Positions 22,139-33,938 of a stretch of DNA of 64,000 bases are shown here, piece by piece. Origin of the DNA: Blastomussa wellsi (taxonomy: Eukaryota; Cnidaria; Anthozoa; Scleractinia; Plerogyridae). Position numbers and translations under genes: made by a program. How positions within the stretch are numbered: the first letter of the stretch is position 1; every line of letters begins with the position of its first letter. The notes below the pieces were generated by a model. The model had not been told where the DNA came from and did not search any database. It saw nothing but the letters and a program-made list of their open reading frames with translations. The DNA lies in assembly GCA_947652115.1 (NCBI GenBank), contig OX393567.1, positions 24,266,050-24,330,049 on the forward strand. Reading direction: 5' to 3'.

Positions 22139-23344
22139 CAGTTTCAACTATCCGCCAAGAAAGCTAAAAAAAAATTTAAATTTTCAATAAATAGGGCTTC
22201 CGAAAGTTTTGCAAATACATGTATTAACCTCATTTTTTAAATTCTGAAGCACCTTTTTGTCTCGCTGACATTCCTACCTTTTTCTCGGAACTTGTGATTG
22301 TCAAAACACAATGGCAAATACTTTACTCAAGTACTGAAGACGAAGACTGAATGAAAGGCTCAAATATTAGCATGCCTGGCATAATTTATGCGTTTCATAA
22401 TAGCGTTTACGTTGAAGACATTCATAAACGTCAAAATGATTACATTTGCTACCAAGCTATTAACTGTCTCGTATGTTTTTATTTTCTAATCTCCTCTCGC
22501 ACGCAATGTTTGTTTAAAAATATCCTACACGGTGGCCCTAATACCTACATGCAGACTATGCTCAGTGAAATAAGTGCTAATGTTATCACCTTATCGACTA
22601 GCAAAAAGGCGCAAGAGGTTGTTTCTTTGTTTCTTTTATACCTGTGCCACCTGCACGCAAAGACCAGCATCAGACACAAACGAAGCTTGCCGACCATAGC
22701 TCAATTAACTGCAAAAGGAAACTTTATTTTGTCACGGAAGATGGCGTTTACCACTGTGAATAGCTTTAAACTAAAAAAATTTCGGCTTGGCTTCTTTGAG
22801 ATGCTTCTGTATTTACAGTACTTGTAAAAAAATTGGGACGATTTTAATTTCGGATCAAAGAAGTGTCCGAAATTTTTAAGCGTCTGAAATATTTACAGTA
22901 CTAAAACACTAGTTCTTGGCCATCGCTAATACTCTGATTAGGCTTTGGTCGTTCTTTTATCATTGGAAAGGTTTCATTTTTTCTGAAAAGCATAATAGAG
23001 ATATCTTTCACTTTGCAGTAAAACATTCCTAAACGTCAAAATGGTTTCATTGACTACCAGGCTATTAACTGGCAGGTTATTGATCAAAGAAGAAAACAAT
23101 TTTGAGCAGTTATGAGAACGGAATCGCTTAAGTCAGTGGATTAGCACCGCTATTGTCTGAAAAAAGCTAGTATTAACTGGTAGTTTTAAGAGAGTTCTCA
23201 ATATGTTAGCGCGCAATATCAAGTTTTTAACGGTTGGGCATTCTGATTTAGCGTAGGAATGCTTCCCACATTCGTGGCTTGTTTCGTCAGAGTATTAAGT
23301 TTAGAAAATATAAATATTGTCAAAGTTGAATTCATATATTTTTA

Positions 23345-23482
23345 TTAGACTTTTTGTTGTGTATTATCGCTGAATATTTTTACGAGTTGTGCCGTATTTT
23401 GAGGAGCCCATAGCGGGGCGAGTCAAAATACAAACAAGTAGTAAAAAATTCTCAGCGATACTACACAACAAAACGTCTAATA
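23345..23482. repeat. Palindromic MITE (TATTAGAC...GTCTAATA), copy 1
   Basis: Arms share TTTTGTTGTGTA, ATCGCTGA and TATTTTGA with their complements around the loop GGAGCCCATAGCGGGGCGAG. Copy-2 equivalent: 35141-35280. Confidence 0.6.
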
Positions 23483-23736
23483 AGAGATTTACTCACGCCA
23501 AATTGTTATGTACGTGCGGGTATGAAATAATCAAGTTTGTTCCAGAAATTTAGCGAAAAATACAGTATTAGCAAATTTTTTGCGTGATACAATTCAGTAT
23601 TCAAATACGTTGTTCCAGTTAAATGACAGTGACATTAATAATATTTTTCTTATTTTAAATCAAATATCATCATAATTTTCACTGAATACGCGTGCAAGCC
23701 GAAAACGTTGTCACGCTATCACTTAGGGTTCTATTA

Positions 23737-23907
23737 GGTGCGTTCCTTTGGAGTGATCCGGATCAGGATCAGTGATCCGTGATCTCTCGGAACATGGTGC
23801 ATCAAAGGAGCAGCTGAGCAAGGATTCGCCGGCGCCTTTGATGCACCATGATCAGAGAGATCTCGGATCACTGATCCTGATCCGGATCATCCAAAAGGAA
23901 CGCACCC
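23737..23907. repeat. Harbinger-like hairpin MITE (copy 1)
   Basis: TTA flanks both ends (23734-23736, 23908-23910) with termini GGTGCGTTCCTTTGG and CCAAAAGGAACGCACC. The arms are almost fully complementary for about 75 nt, through runs of GATCCGGATCAGGATCA and GGTGCATCAAAGG. The 3-bp TTA target fits PIF/Harbinger. Confidence 0.65.
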
Positions 23908-23982
23908 TTAGACGTAACCCAACGGTGAACTAATCAAATACTTTCTGCTGTTACATTACGTCACTTTTTGCACGAGGCACAA

Positions 23983-24038
23983 TCTCGTTCCCAAAGTCAA
24001 CGGGCTCATCGGTCAGCCCATTGACTCTGGTAACGAGA
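23983..24038. repeat. Small palindrome (TCTCGTTCCC...AACGAGA), copy 1
   Basis: Arms share AGTCAACGGGCT / AGCCCATTGACT around CATCGGTC. Copy 2 (35796-35851) is a cleaner palindrome, with CCCAGAGTCAACGGGCT matching AGCCCGTTGACTCTGGG exactly. Confidence 0.6.
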
Positions 24039-24235
24039 CTAACGGCCACTCTTTGGTGACTTCTTACATGACGCGTAGACGGTATTTTCCTGCAGGAAGC
24101 TATCGGCAATCTACGGACTGAAAACTGCTGTTGTTTAATACAAAAATGCCTTTGCCTGCCAGAATAGGTCGGCCCCATGAAGTATTTGGAGTCAGGTGTA
24201 CCGATATAATTACTTCTGAAAGTTAACAAGTCGTA

Positions 24236-24505
24236 TATGAATGGGCTTTATCACGTTTTTCGACGCTATCTTGACGAGTGGGTAAAATTTATCAATACAG
24301 TGTTTGTATGGGAATCTGTTGGGAAATACGTATTTTAAAAATTGAGGTTTGCACAATTTATTAATAGCAACATCAAAATACTAGGTAGAAGATTGTATTC
24401 ACCAAGTTTAAAGGATGTAGCTGTGATGGAAGAAGCTCAATTATTTTTTTTATTTTCTATACATTTATCTTTAATTTTTTTCCCGCAAACCTCGTCAACC
24501 CAGCT
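24236..24505. repeat. Left half of a palindromic element, cut at the copy 1/copy 2 junction
   Basis: Matches the left half of 36063-36566 (TATGAATGGGCTTTATCACG through CGTCAACCCAGC) and then switches directly to the start of copy 2. The right arm is missing here. Confidence 0.8.
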
Positions 24506-25963
24506 TTCTTGGAGAGAGGCACACCTTTCACACCAAGTGAAATATAGTGATGAATAGATGAAGAGAGAAAATATTTACAGGCGCGTGTTGCGAAAATAAA
24601 GTAATAAAAGTTGAAAAGGGAGTTGAAGTCTGGTATACGATAAGCAAACAGGGACACAGAATTGGTCGAGTTAGTTAGAGTTGGTGGAAAGGAATGGACA
24701 TGGAAAGAAGTTGAAAGTGATGGGAAACGATATGCGATTCAAAAGCAACACCCTGAGACGAATTTGTACCTGGGGGATAGAGGAGCTTGGTCCTTGTGTA
24801 TCTGTCGTTTGCGTTTTGGCCTGAACATGGGTTGTAACTTGTGAGCCAATTTCAAGACTGAATTTTCCCTGCGTCGAGAATTGAGCATATTGTAGTTTTG
24901 TCCGTTTTCAGCAGCTCTTCTCTGGGTCTAATGTCCTTGCAAATTCATACTGTAATAGTTTTGTTTTTGGTTGTACTACCATTGTGATGACTTCAGCTAA
25001 TTACATTTGCGGCGTGGTCAGTTTATGACACTATGTCAATTACGTCACACACAAAGAACTCTTCATGCAGTTTAGCTTGGTCACGTCGTTTCACAGCACC
25101 CTAGGAAATGCATCCACGACAACGCTTTAAGGCAGAGTAAGTTTCCTTCTTGAGGGAATTGACTTTCTTTTCATTACACAACTTACCTTTGCCAGGGAAG
25201 CCCTGCGTCAGGATTTGTGCATTTTGGAAAATTTAGCCAAATCTTTCAAATTTGACATTGTAATCCTTAACGTTCCTTTTTGGTTTAGTATCACCCCATT
25301 TCTGTGTTTCTTCCTAAGTAAACTTTTAGTTTTATATTTCCTACAATTTAAGGGAAATTTGGTTCGTCGCAAAAATGACTCAAAATATCGTGACGTAGGT
25401 CCTTTAATAAAGCCAAAAAACTTTCAAGAGAATGTGTATTCTACGTCTTAAATGTTTTGTGCTGCTTGATTTTTCTCATTAACGAGTTTTTATAATTATA
25501 GAATCGATAATTATTGTGTAAGAAGTATATGCTGTGGTAATTTAACCCACACACACTTTATATTAGTGTTTTGTGCTGATAGAAACCTCTGGCTCTTGAA
25601 AACTGTTATGTGTAACAACATAATCTGTGATCCCATTTTGTCTCAATAAAACGAGTTCACGAACATTTGTCGTGTTTTTTCCTTGTATGTGTGGATATAT
25701 TACTGCGCTTTACAATAGCACCCTTTCTCTGAAGCCGACTAAAGGGTGCGTTTTCCCACACTGCCGTCAATCATAATTGTTGCGATAGACTATGGCTACT
25801 ATAATTTAGATTTTTCTGGCAAGCATGCTTTTAGTCAGGATTCGAAAAGTGGCCGTCCAAGATGCGACATATGGAAAATAAAACAATTTTCTTTAAAAAG
25901 TTGCCGTCCACAGGACGCCTGGACGGGCCATATGGGCCGTTGTATTGGTTGAAAAATTGGTGT

Positions 25964-26403
25964 TCAATGTAGCCTACAGCCTACAAACGTCACAGAGAGA
26001 AAACAACGATAGAATTCCATTCACCATCAAATTTCACCCTCACAACCACGCAGTTAAATCCATCATTCTCAAAAACTTTAAATTACTTCAAAATGATCCC
26101 GACACTGGTAGAATCTTTTCGCAACCGCCATCAATTTCGTTCAAACGCGACAAAAACATTGGTAACTTTTTAGTCAGAAGTGCATTCCTAACATGTGATC
26201 AAACCGGAACTTTCAAATGCGCTCGCGCACGATGCAAAACATGCCCTTTGATTCACAACGTTGACGTTGTCGGGACCCAAACGATCTATCAAGATCACTG
26301 ATCATTTCACCTGTACCTCAGCCAATGCCATCTACTGCATAACTTGCACTCTTTGCAAAAAGTTATACATCGGCGAAACAGGGAGACGACTTGGCGACCG
26401 AAG
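25964..26403 (+). pseudogene. Penelope-like retroelement remnant, copy 2, further deleted
   Basis: This is the duplicate of the copy-1 remnant with the same first frameshift. It stops at GGCGACCGA in the middle of the GIY-YIG domain, where about 465 bp including the catalytic-Glu region and the 3' tail are missing. The deletion junction reads CCGAAGTTTGGCAAGTTTGG. The AGTTTGG there duplicates adjacent sequence, as in end joining with templated filler. Confidence 0.75.
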
Positions 26404-27083
26404 TTTGGCAAGTTTGGGAGGATGGCGAAATCGCCAGTCAGACTATTAACTGTTCACAGTTACAACTAAGGCGCTAGTTGCTGGTTGGTTTCAGCAGTAA
26501 CTAGGCAAAATAATTTACGAGCTATCCCACGTTTTTTTTTTTTGAGCTGAAAGTCTGGTGAAATTTTGAATCTTTTGATAGTTATTTGTTCTTCTTAGTT
26601 GATATTTCTTTGCTTTTACCACTTTTAGCATTTTTCTCCTTCTATTGCAAGACAATAAAGCACGAGTACATCAAGCTACAGGCCATACTTATTAAAATAT
26701 AATATATCAGGCGTGACAGTGTGCCCTTTACATGTAATCTGTTTGTATTTTCAAAGTAGTCTGCGGATATACTCAGCTGTATATCCCGGTGAAAGGAAAA
26801 CAAGCGGCATTGTATTTATTCGATGCTTGAGCGCTTAACAGAAGATGTGCACGATCCTGGATATAAATACTTAAATCTTGGCCTCTTTGTTTGCCAAACA
26901 AGCGGAGCGGCTCACCTGATGTTTGCCGGGCATCAAAACCATTTCCTCTTTTTAACTGTTGTTTTCCCAATAACTTGGCTGCAGTGAACACCCCTTAATT
27001 AAAATTTGGGGAATATATCAATGTCATTCCACCTACTGTACAGTTTCCGAGTAAGTTGGTGTTTTACGGGGCATGGTGCAAGC

Positions 27084-27613
27084 TAGTATCAGACGTCTTC
27101 CCGCACTAGCGCCTCGGTACGTTTCCGTTTCGTAAACGGTCGATGCCATCTTTTCGACACTTAGAATTTTTTAGGGCTATCATCGAATGTTTTTACCCAC
27201 AAGAAAAAGAAAACTTGTTCGCCAATGACCAGAATCGAACCCGGAACCTCCGACATGGCAACATCCCTATTTCACCACTACACTACCAGGCCAATCCGCC
27301 GAACCCTCACAAAATTTCGTTATAAAAGATTACTTTATTAGTCTATTTTACTTATAGTCTGCCCCACCCAACAAGTAAAGCTAACCGCAAGCAAACCAAT
27401 GTGAAATTGAACAATTAAGCATTTGGTAAGTGTGTATTAGTCTATCACCAAATTATAACCAGTTTCGACCTTGTCCAGGCCTAAAGTAGAGCAGATATAG
27501 CATCGTCCATTCCGAAAAGCTTGGTTACCAATTATGGCATCAACCGTTTACGAAACGGAAATCAGCGGCGCCTCGGGGGATTAGGGCGAGAAGACGTCTG
27601 ACACTTCAGACTA
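27084..27613. mobile_element. hAT-like non-autonomous TIR element with tRNA-like segment (copy 2)
   Basis: This is the duplicate of the 12.4-12.9 kb element, with the same GGTGCAAGC flanks and TIRs. The tRNA-like segment (about 27225-27301, minus strand) is slightly closer to a tRNA consensus, reading GGTTCCGGGTTCGATTCTGG with a complete B box. Confidence 0.6.
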
Positions 27614-27766
27614 GGTGCAAGCAAAACGGTCGTGTTGAAAACGATACATTGAAGGTGTGGACCCTAATGAAATGTTTTTGAATGATTCAGCCTTTATTTA
27701 TTTTCTTCCCACGTAATTTACTCGTTAAATTTAAGAATACCCTTAAGTTAGGTTAATCATTTGTTT

Positions 27767-27949
27767 AAAGTTGTTTTGAGAAAGTGCTCTTGTTCTTATA
27801 TTAAAAAGAAACGAGACGTTTCGGTTAGAACCCCTTCGCCAGTCGCAACGGATGCCGTTGACGGCGAAGCGGTTCTGACGAAGGGGTTCATCCCGAAACG
27901 TCTCTTTCTATTTAATATAAGAACAAGAGCTCTTTCTCAAAAAAACTTT
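27767..27949. repeat. Long hairpin element with hammerhead-like motifs (copy 2)
   Basis: This duplicates the 13.1-13.3 kb hairpin with very few substitutions (for example GGTTAG for GGGTAG in the left arm and AAGCGG for AAGAGG in the spacer). The right-arm CTGACGA...GAAAC core is unchanged. Confidence 0.6.
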
Positions 27950-29396
27950 CTTCATCCAGTAATTAAAGGGCTACACAGCATTAATTTAATTATCCTTAAA
28001 CGAAATAGAATAATCATTTGTTTAGTAGATTAAGGCCGTCATTCCTTTCACTGCCGCCATCAATTTCTAGAAATAGAAAGAAAAATTTAATTACCAAGAG
28101 TTTAATCTATACCACAAGGATGAACCTCATGCTACCTTGGGGAGGGAAGGCGGTTTTTTTAGCTATTGAGTATTACTACCCTTTTGGAGTAGTCAGCGCA
28201 CAATATCACTCTGACCCCGTCACCCTCCCTCCCCTCCCCTCCCCTCCCCTACTCGCATCCCCAACGCGCGTGCTGTAAAGTTGTTAATCCTTGGAAGAAC
28301 CGTCCCACACTTGCTCCATGCTCATTAAGTATTCATTATTTCATGAACAACACTGCTCGTCTGCTTCGCCAGAGACCACTCACAGAGTAGCTTACATTAC
28401 CAACTACATTTCTCGAATCGATGCATATGCTGAAAAATGCTGCTATACTTTCACAATGCGTGCAGCACTTTTACACCACATTTGACGTGATATATTGTTC
28501 AAAAAAACTGTAAGGTTGGAAAGGCAATTTTGAAGGCTTGAAGGTTTGAGCAAGGGCGTAGCCACGGGGGTCCTGGGGTGCCCGTGACCCCCCTTTCTTA
28601 TGGATGAGCGCGCCCGGAATAACTTGAAGCCACCTTAGAGGTTTTAGTAAAATTGTACTGAGATATAGGCACCGGAATTGCAATCCGTAGGTCCCCGGTT
28701 GAAGTCGTTATCCCTGTTATTAAAACGGATTTGTCTTCGGTGGTCCCGAATTCAACTCTTCCATGCTTTGTAAATAGAGAACTTGGTCTTGTCTTCTGCC
28801 AGTTGGGATTTTTAACATTTATTTGATTCCTTATTTACAGTGTCCCCGCTAGATACATTTACACTTAAATTAAGGATTTTATTTATTTCTATTTTTATTA
28901 GATATCTCCTAGATTCTTACCTATTTATGGAGGAAGACAGCAGCATACACCGGGAGGTGGGCAATTGTACTCTTCCCACGTGCAAGAAATTAATGGTGGG
29001 TCACAACCCCCGACTTTACAAGTAATTGATAAGGGCGCACAGTCAACTGCAAACAACAAAAAAATGTTTGTTTGTTTGTTTGCTTTTCATGCCTCAAGAG
29101 CCGTGTTTCAACCAAAGCCTACGATCTATTAGAGTTCAGTTGTCATGTTCACAACTCAAAACAGAATATTGAGCTGGAAACGGACGTCCCCATGCCAGAA
29201 GAATATATCTCCAAAAGTCTGCATCTGTTCGTGTTATTGCGTCTGTCTTGTCTGAGCAGCCTTTATTATGCTGCTTTATGCGCGCTAAGGGAATTTGCTC
29301 GCTCAGCTAAGCAACCAAGCGCGCAACTAAATGCAAGAAAAGTCCATGTTCGATGAAATCCAGTTCATGAACACATTTTTAAAGGAGCTCCGTTAC

Positions 29397-29622
29397 CCAA
29401 CCCCCTCCAATCAGAGAGGAGGACAAACTCTCCCCTCTCTACCCAGGAATGGTCACAGCCGACCCAGAGGGGAGGCCCAGCTCCTTCTTCCTCTATATCA
29501 GTCTGTGCACCTTCCATCTAGGTTAGTGGAGGCCCAACTACCCTCCAATCAGAGAGGAGGACAAACTACCTCCTCTCTACCCAGGAATGGTGACAGTCGG
29601 CCCTGGGAAGATGCCCAACTCC
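29397..29622. repeat. 137-bp minisatellite, under two units (copy 2)
   Basis: Same unit as at 15.7-16.4 kb, reduced to about one and two-thirds units. It joins directly to the GCTCCGTTAC sequence that in copy 1 precedes a further 480 bp of unique DNA. Confidence 0.85.
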
Positions 29623-32600
29623 CTGGTAGGTTTTCTTTAGCTAACGAAAATCCAGGAGAACATGGAACTGACTTTTGAGGTTCATTGGGGCACTTTGTTA
29701 CCCACTTCCCCATTTTCAGCCACGCCAAGTTGTTATTATCATTGTTACGTTGTCATCGTTCCTGTTTAGTAATTTTTGGTCTGACCCCAAACCTGAGAAT
29801 GTTGACTAACGAGAACGTCGCTATATATCTAAACAAAAGATGCAATAGTTCTGCACATGCGTTATAATTCTTTTTACATTTCTTTGCCGTCCTCTGCAAA
29901 ACAACAACTTGAAATGACCAAATTCTGAGTACTCTGGAGAACGTGAACCTGATGGCTAAATTTCCGTTTTTCTGTACATCACGGCTATTATGAGATTCGT
30001 ACGTAAAATGACAAATTCATTTTTAACCACTCGTCGTCCACCCCGTCGCCATTTTTTAAGCTCCCTTTTGGCGTTTGCACTCTGTCCGACCAAAGTTGGG
30101 ATTGAATCGGACACTGGATTAGGTTACAGCCGGCCATTGTCCGACATTTACAGACGTGGGTGAAAATAGCAATTCCTACGCGGTGGCATTAATACCTAGA
30201 TGTAGACTATACTAAGTTAAATTAAGTGCTTGTACGCTCACCATTTCGCCTGGCAAAAGAACGAAAGAAGTTGTTCCTTTGGTTGTTTGCCTGTGCCAAC
30301 TGCACAACAACAGTCCCCAAAATAACCAGCATCAGACACAAACGGAGCTTGGAATCCATGATAGCTCAGTGTACTGCAAGAGGAAATTTTATCTTTTATT
30401 ACGGAGTCGCTAAAGTCACTGAAGATTAACTTTATCACTGTGAACAGACTACTTTTGAAAAATAATACGAATCATTAAGCCCTTAACCTAAATATTTTCG
30501 GCTGGGCTTCTTTGAGAGGCTTCTGTATGTACATTACTTGCAAACAATTTCTGACAATTGTTGTGTCCGAAAATAAAACTGCCCGAAATTTAAAGCGTCC
30601 GAAATATTTACAGGCCAGTATAAAACTTTTAACTGAGTACGTGTTTTGTTGTGCCACGCCATCACTGGCGCTCGAATTAGGCTTTGCTCGTTTTTGTCAC
30701 TGGAAATGAAATATTTTTATGAAAACCATAATGTAGATATATTCCATTTTGCAGTACTATCATTGTTTCTCGGTGCAATTCTTTCTTTATAGGCGCATAT
30801 TTACTTTAGATATTTTTCAGCAAAGTGCCTCAATTTTTTGTCCGAAATTTGTCCGAAACGTGTTAAAACGCGTCCGAACGTTAGGCATCGGGAATAGAAC
30901 GCCTGAAATTTTTACAGATTCATGTAACTCAAAATACTGAAGTACCTTTTGTCTCGCTGATGTTCCTACCTTTTTCTTGGAACTTGTGATTGATCAGAAC
31001 TCGATGACCAATACTTTCTTCAAGTACTGAAGACGAAGACTGAATGGGAGGCTCAAATTTATACCCTCTCATTGGTATATCTGGCATAAATTATGCGTTT
31101 TCATAAATTATGTATCAATCTTTTGTTGAATTCCTAAACGTCAAAATGGTTACATTGACTACCAAGCTATTAGCTGTCGGGCATGTCAATTTATTAATCT
31201 CCCTCACTGTTCGTGCTTCTATTTTAAGTTGCATCTGTAAAGGTGTGAAATCGTGTTATTCAATTTTTATCTTTCCAATCTTAAAAAGGTCCTAGCCCAA
31301 ATTTTACCTCGATCCCATTTACCAGCCAATGTTTTGTCCAAATCCCAGTCCAACTCTATCCCATTCGAGACCCTCCTAAACCTATCTGAATTAATTTTTC
31401 GTGGGAAAATAGAGGAACCTTGTTCTGTCAAAATGTTGCCAAATGCAAGATAAAGAGATTGGACTTGTCAGATGTAAAACTGGTTCAACATCATATTGAT
31501 TCTACACTTGCGAATTGCTTGTTTATAATGAAGAATGCCTGCTTGGTCGAATTAAAGATTGGATAAATTGGACTGGTCCGAGAATAATTTTTTTTTATTC
31601 TCAAATCATATTTTATTTTTTTTTTATTGTGTCTTCGATACAAACTGCTGTAGATACTGAAATGTAAGTTGCTGTTATTGATCAGACTGGATCCTCACTC
31701 GAATTTTGTTTTAATTCCGATCAGTTTGAGAGCTGATTTCTCCAGCGCCTCTCTGAGTTTCAATCAGCTAGCGCAAAAATAGTGTTTTTTTTCAATGAAA
31801 ACTCCCATAAGAAAACATATATACTAAAAGATTTTACCAGCCAGCAACACTTGCGCTGGGGAACAGATAAAGTGAGGAACAGATTCGTTGGGTGCCCCTG
31901 ATAATGTGTCAATGTTTGGCAATACCATGACGAAACTAACGGATGATAAAATCACCTATTCATAATAAGTAATTATTTTGACTTCCAAAGTTTGTTTTTA
32001 ATTGTGTTGGCGACAGGTATCTTTAACACCACATGGTGAGAAACAAGTAATTGCTTTCTAAATTGGATTTGTGTATGCTAACAACGTTGTTAGTTAATCT
32101 TTTGAAAAGCGTTGTTTTCAAAACGTTCCTAAGTTTTACAAATTGCCTTTGGGATGAACATTCCATTTCAAGTTACTAATACGCAGCCTTTTTTTAATTT
32201 TACTGAAAGCGCGCCTTGTACCTGTTTAGTCTTGTGACAAAAGACAATGACACAGAACTGCTTGATATTATTACTAAATGATAATTATGGTAACACGATA
32301 TTGGTATTTTGAGAGGAATTATGAAATAAATCTTTTGATCTTCAGACTTTCTCAGTTAGCAACTCGATCTTAATCCTGGTCTCACTCCAACTTCAGGGGA
32401 ACCCAACGAACAAACTGTGACAGAACGCATGCATTCTGTTACCCAAATGAATGAAAATTTATGATAGAAACATTTACAGGTGTTCTTGAGTGCTGTCGGG
32501 AAAAAAAAATTATCTGTTCCTTTTTCCAGCACATGATCCAAATTTTTTCCCAGCCGGCGATTAGAACAAACAACAAACACGCGGAAATGACACTGAAAAT

Positions 32601-33309
32601 CGTTGAAATCCGCTGTTCCCAAGACGACTCAGCCCTCGTCTAGCAGTTTCTTCAGCCCCCCTTCCGAGTTTCTGTTGGCCAGTGCAAAAATAGTATTTTT
32701 TCAGTTACAACTCGTTGTGAGAACGCATTTGCTGAAACATTTTGCCAGCCAGCAACATTTGCGCTGTTGAACATGCAGATAAAGTTAGGAACAGACTAGT
32801 TGGGTGCCCCTGCAAAGTTGTTTTATGTTTTCATCTCAGTTTCAGGGGCACCCAACTAATCTGTTCTTCACTTTATCTGTTCCCCAGCGCAAGTGTTGCT
32901 CGCTGGCAAAATCTTTCAGCATAGATGTTTTCTTATGGAAGTTTTCATTGAAAAAATACTATTTTTGCGCTGAATGATTGTAACTCGGAGAGGTGCTGGA
33001 GAAATCAGAAAGAGAATGGATCGAAAGTCAACTGTTTGACGAAGAAAAGGCTCGAGAGGGATTGAGTCTTGTTGAGAAGGGCGGATTTCGACGGTTCGCA
33101 GTGTCATTTCCGCGCGTTTGTTGTTTACTCTAATTGCTGGCTGGGAAATATATATTTTCATTCAACTGGCTGGGAATTTCCTTATGGGTTATGTGCTGGG
33201 TAAAAGAAACAGATATATTTCTCCCAGCAACACCTAAAAATAACTTCAAATGTTTCAATATCATATATTTTTATTTGGGTAACAGAATGCATTATGTGAC
33301 AGTTTGTTA

Positions 33310-33890
33310 ATAATATAATATGGCTTTAACGAAGGGCTAACGCTCGTAACACATGACGTTAGATGCAGGAATGGCTCCGGGACACTTAGAATTTTTTAGA
33401 CTTTCTTGTCTAATAAAGAGAAAAAAACAAAGTCAATTATAAAAGCACAGCGGTGGAATCGATCCTGGGTCACCCAGAACACCAGCTATTCCTACTAACC
33501 ACTACACCACCGAGGCCCGGCTGCCGAGCACCGAAAATTTTAAGATTTTATCGTGTTTCCCTTACCATTCTTGAGAGCTAACCGCATAACCGCAGTGCTT
33601 AGTAGGCTAACCGGAATGCAAAAGTAGGCTAACCGGATTGCTTAATAGGCTAACCGCAGTGCTCAGTAGGCTAACCGGATTGCTTAGTAGGCTAACCGCA
33701 GTGTTATAATAAGCTAGCCAGGGTGATTTTGTAGTCTGATTTAGCTAACCAAACTCGTTCCCAGTGCACTCCGAGCCCGGAGCCATTCCTGCAATTAAGC
33801 GCTACTCTCGTAACGTCAGCTCTTGAATCTCTTTACGGTGGCCAATTGACATTATCAACCCAGTTGATAAAACCAAATTATATCGTTATA

Positions 33891-33936
<46 letters not shown>

Positions 33937-33938
33937 CT
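33310..33938 (+). mobile_element. PLE 3' tail with nested 456-bp insertion (copy 2)
   Basis: Duplicate of 21948-22112, with the same GACAGTTTGTTA flanks (33298-33309, 33939-33950). It is split by the element at 33351-33806, which landed within the GCTAACGCTCG motif. Confidence 0.7.
33351..33806. mobile_element. 456-bp non-autonomous element with 8-bp TSD, tRNA-like segment and 22-bp repeats (copy 2 only)
   Basis: CTCGTAAC occurs at 33343-33350 and 33807-33814. Copy 1 has the uninterrupted target at about 21978. Subterminal inverted repeats GCAGGAATGGCTCCGGG / CCCGGAGCCATTCCTGC lie 13-14 bp in from each end. A minus-strand tRNA-like segment (about 33451-33518) has A-box-like TGGTGTAGTGGTTAG and B-box-like GGATCGATTCC. 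Next comes a run of about six imperfect 22-bp units built on GTAGGCTAACCGGATTGCTT. No ORF is present. Confidence 0.75.

Larger units (their letters stand above)
9363..24504 (+). repeat. Tandem segmental duplication, copy 1 (about 15.1 kb)
   Basis: This stretch is repeated head to tail at 24505-36332. The left edge (TTTCTTGGAGAGAGGCAC) recurs at 24505 directly after the unit's right edge (CGTCAACCCAGC). Offsets between matched landmarks step from 15,141 to 14,679, 14,158, 13,177, 11,549, 11,329 and 11,825 along the unit, each step being one indel. Large tracts match with only scattered substitutions. No recognisable host gene lies inside. The contents are TE fragments, a 137-bp minisatellite and unassigned AT-rich DNA. 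Short ORFs at 9521, 10075, 13082 and 13612 also occur in copy 2, but this reflects the recent duplication and is not evidence of coding. Confidence 0.93.

Noticed and set aside
22351..22827. 158-residue ORF in copy 1
   Set aside because: The homologous stretch in copy 2 is broken into shorter frames by small indels, and the sequence resembles the older internal repeats. No domain is recognisable.
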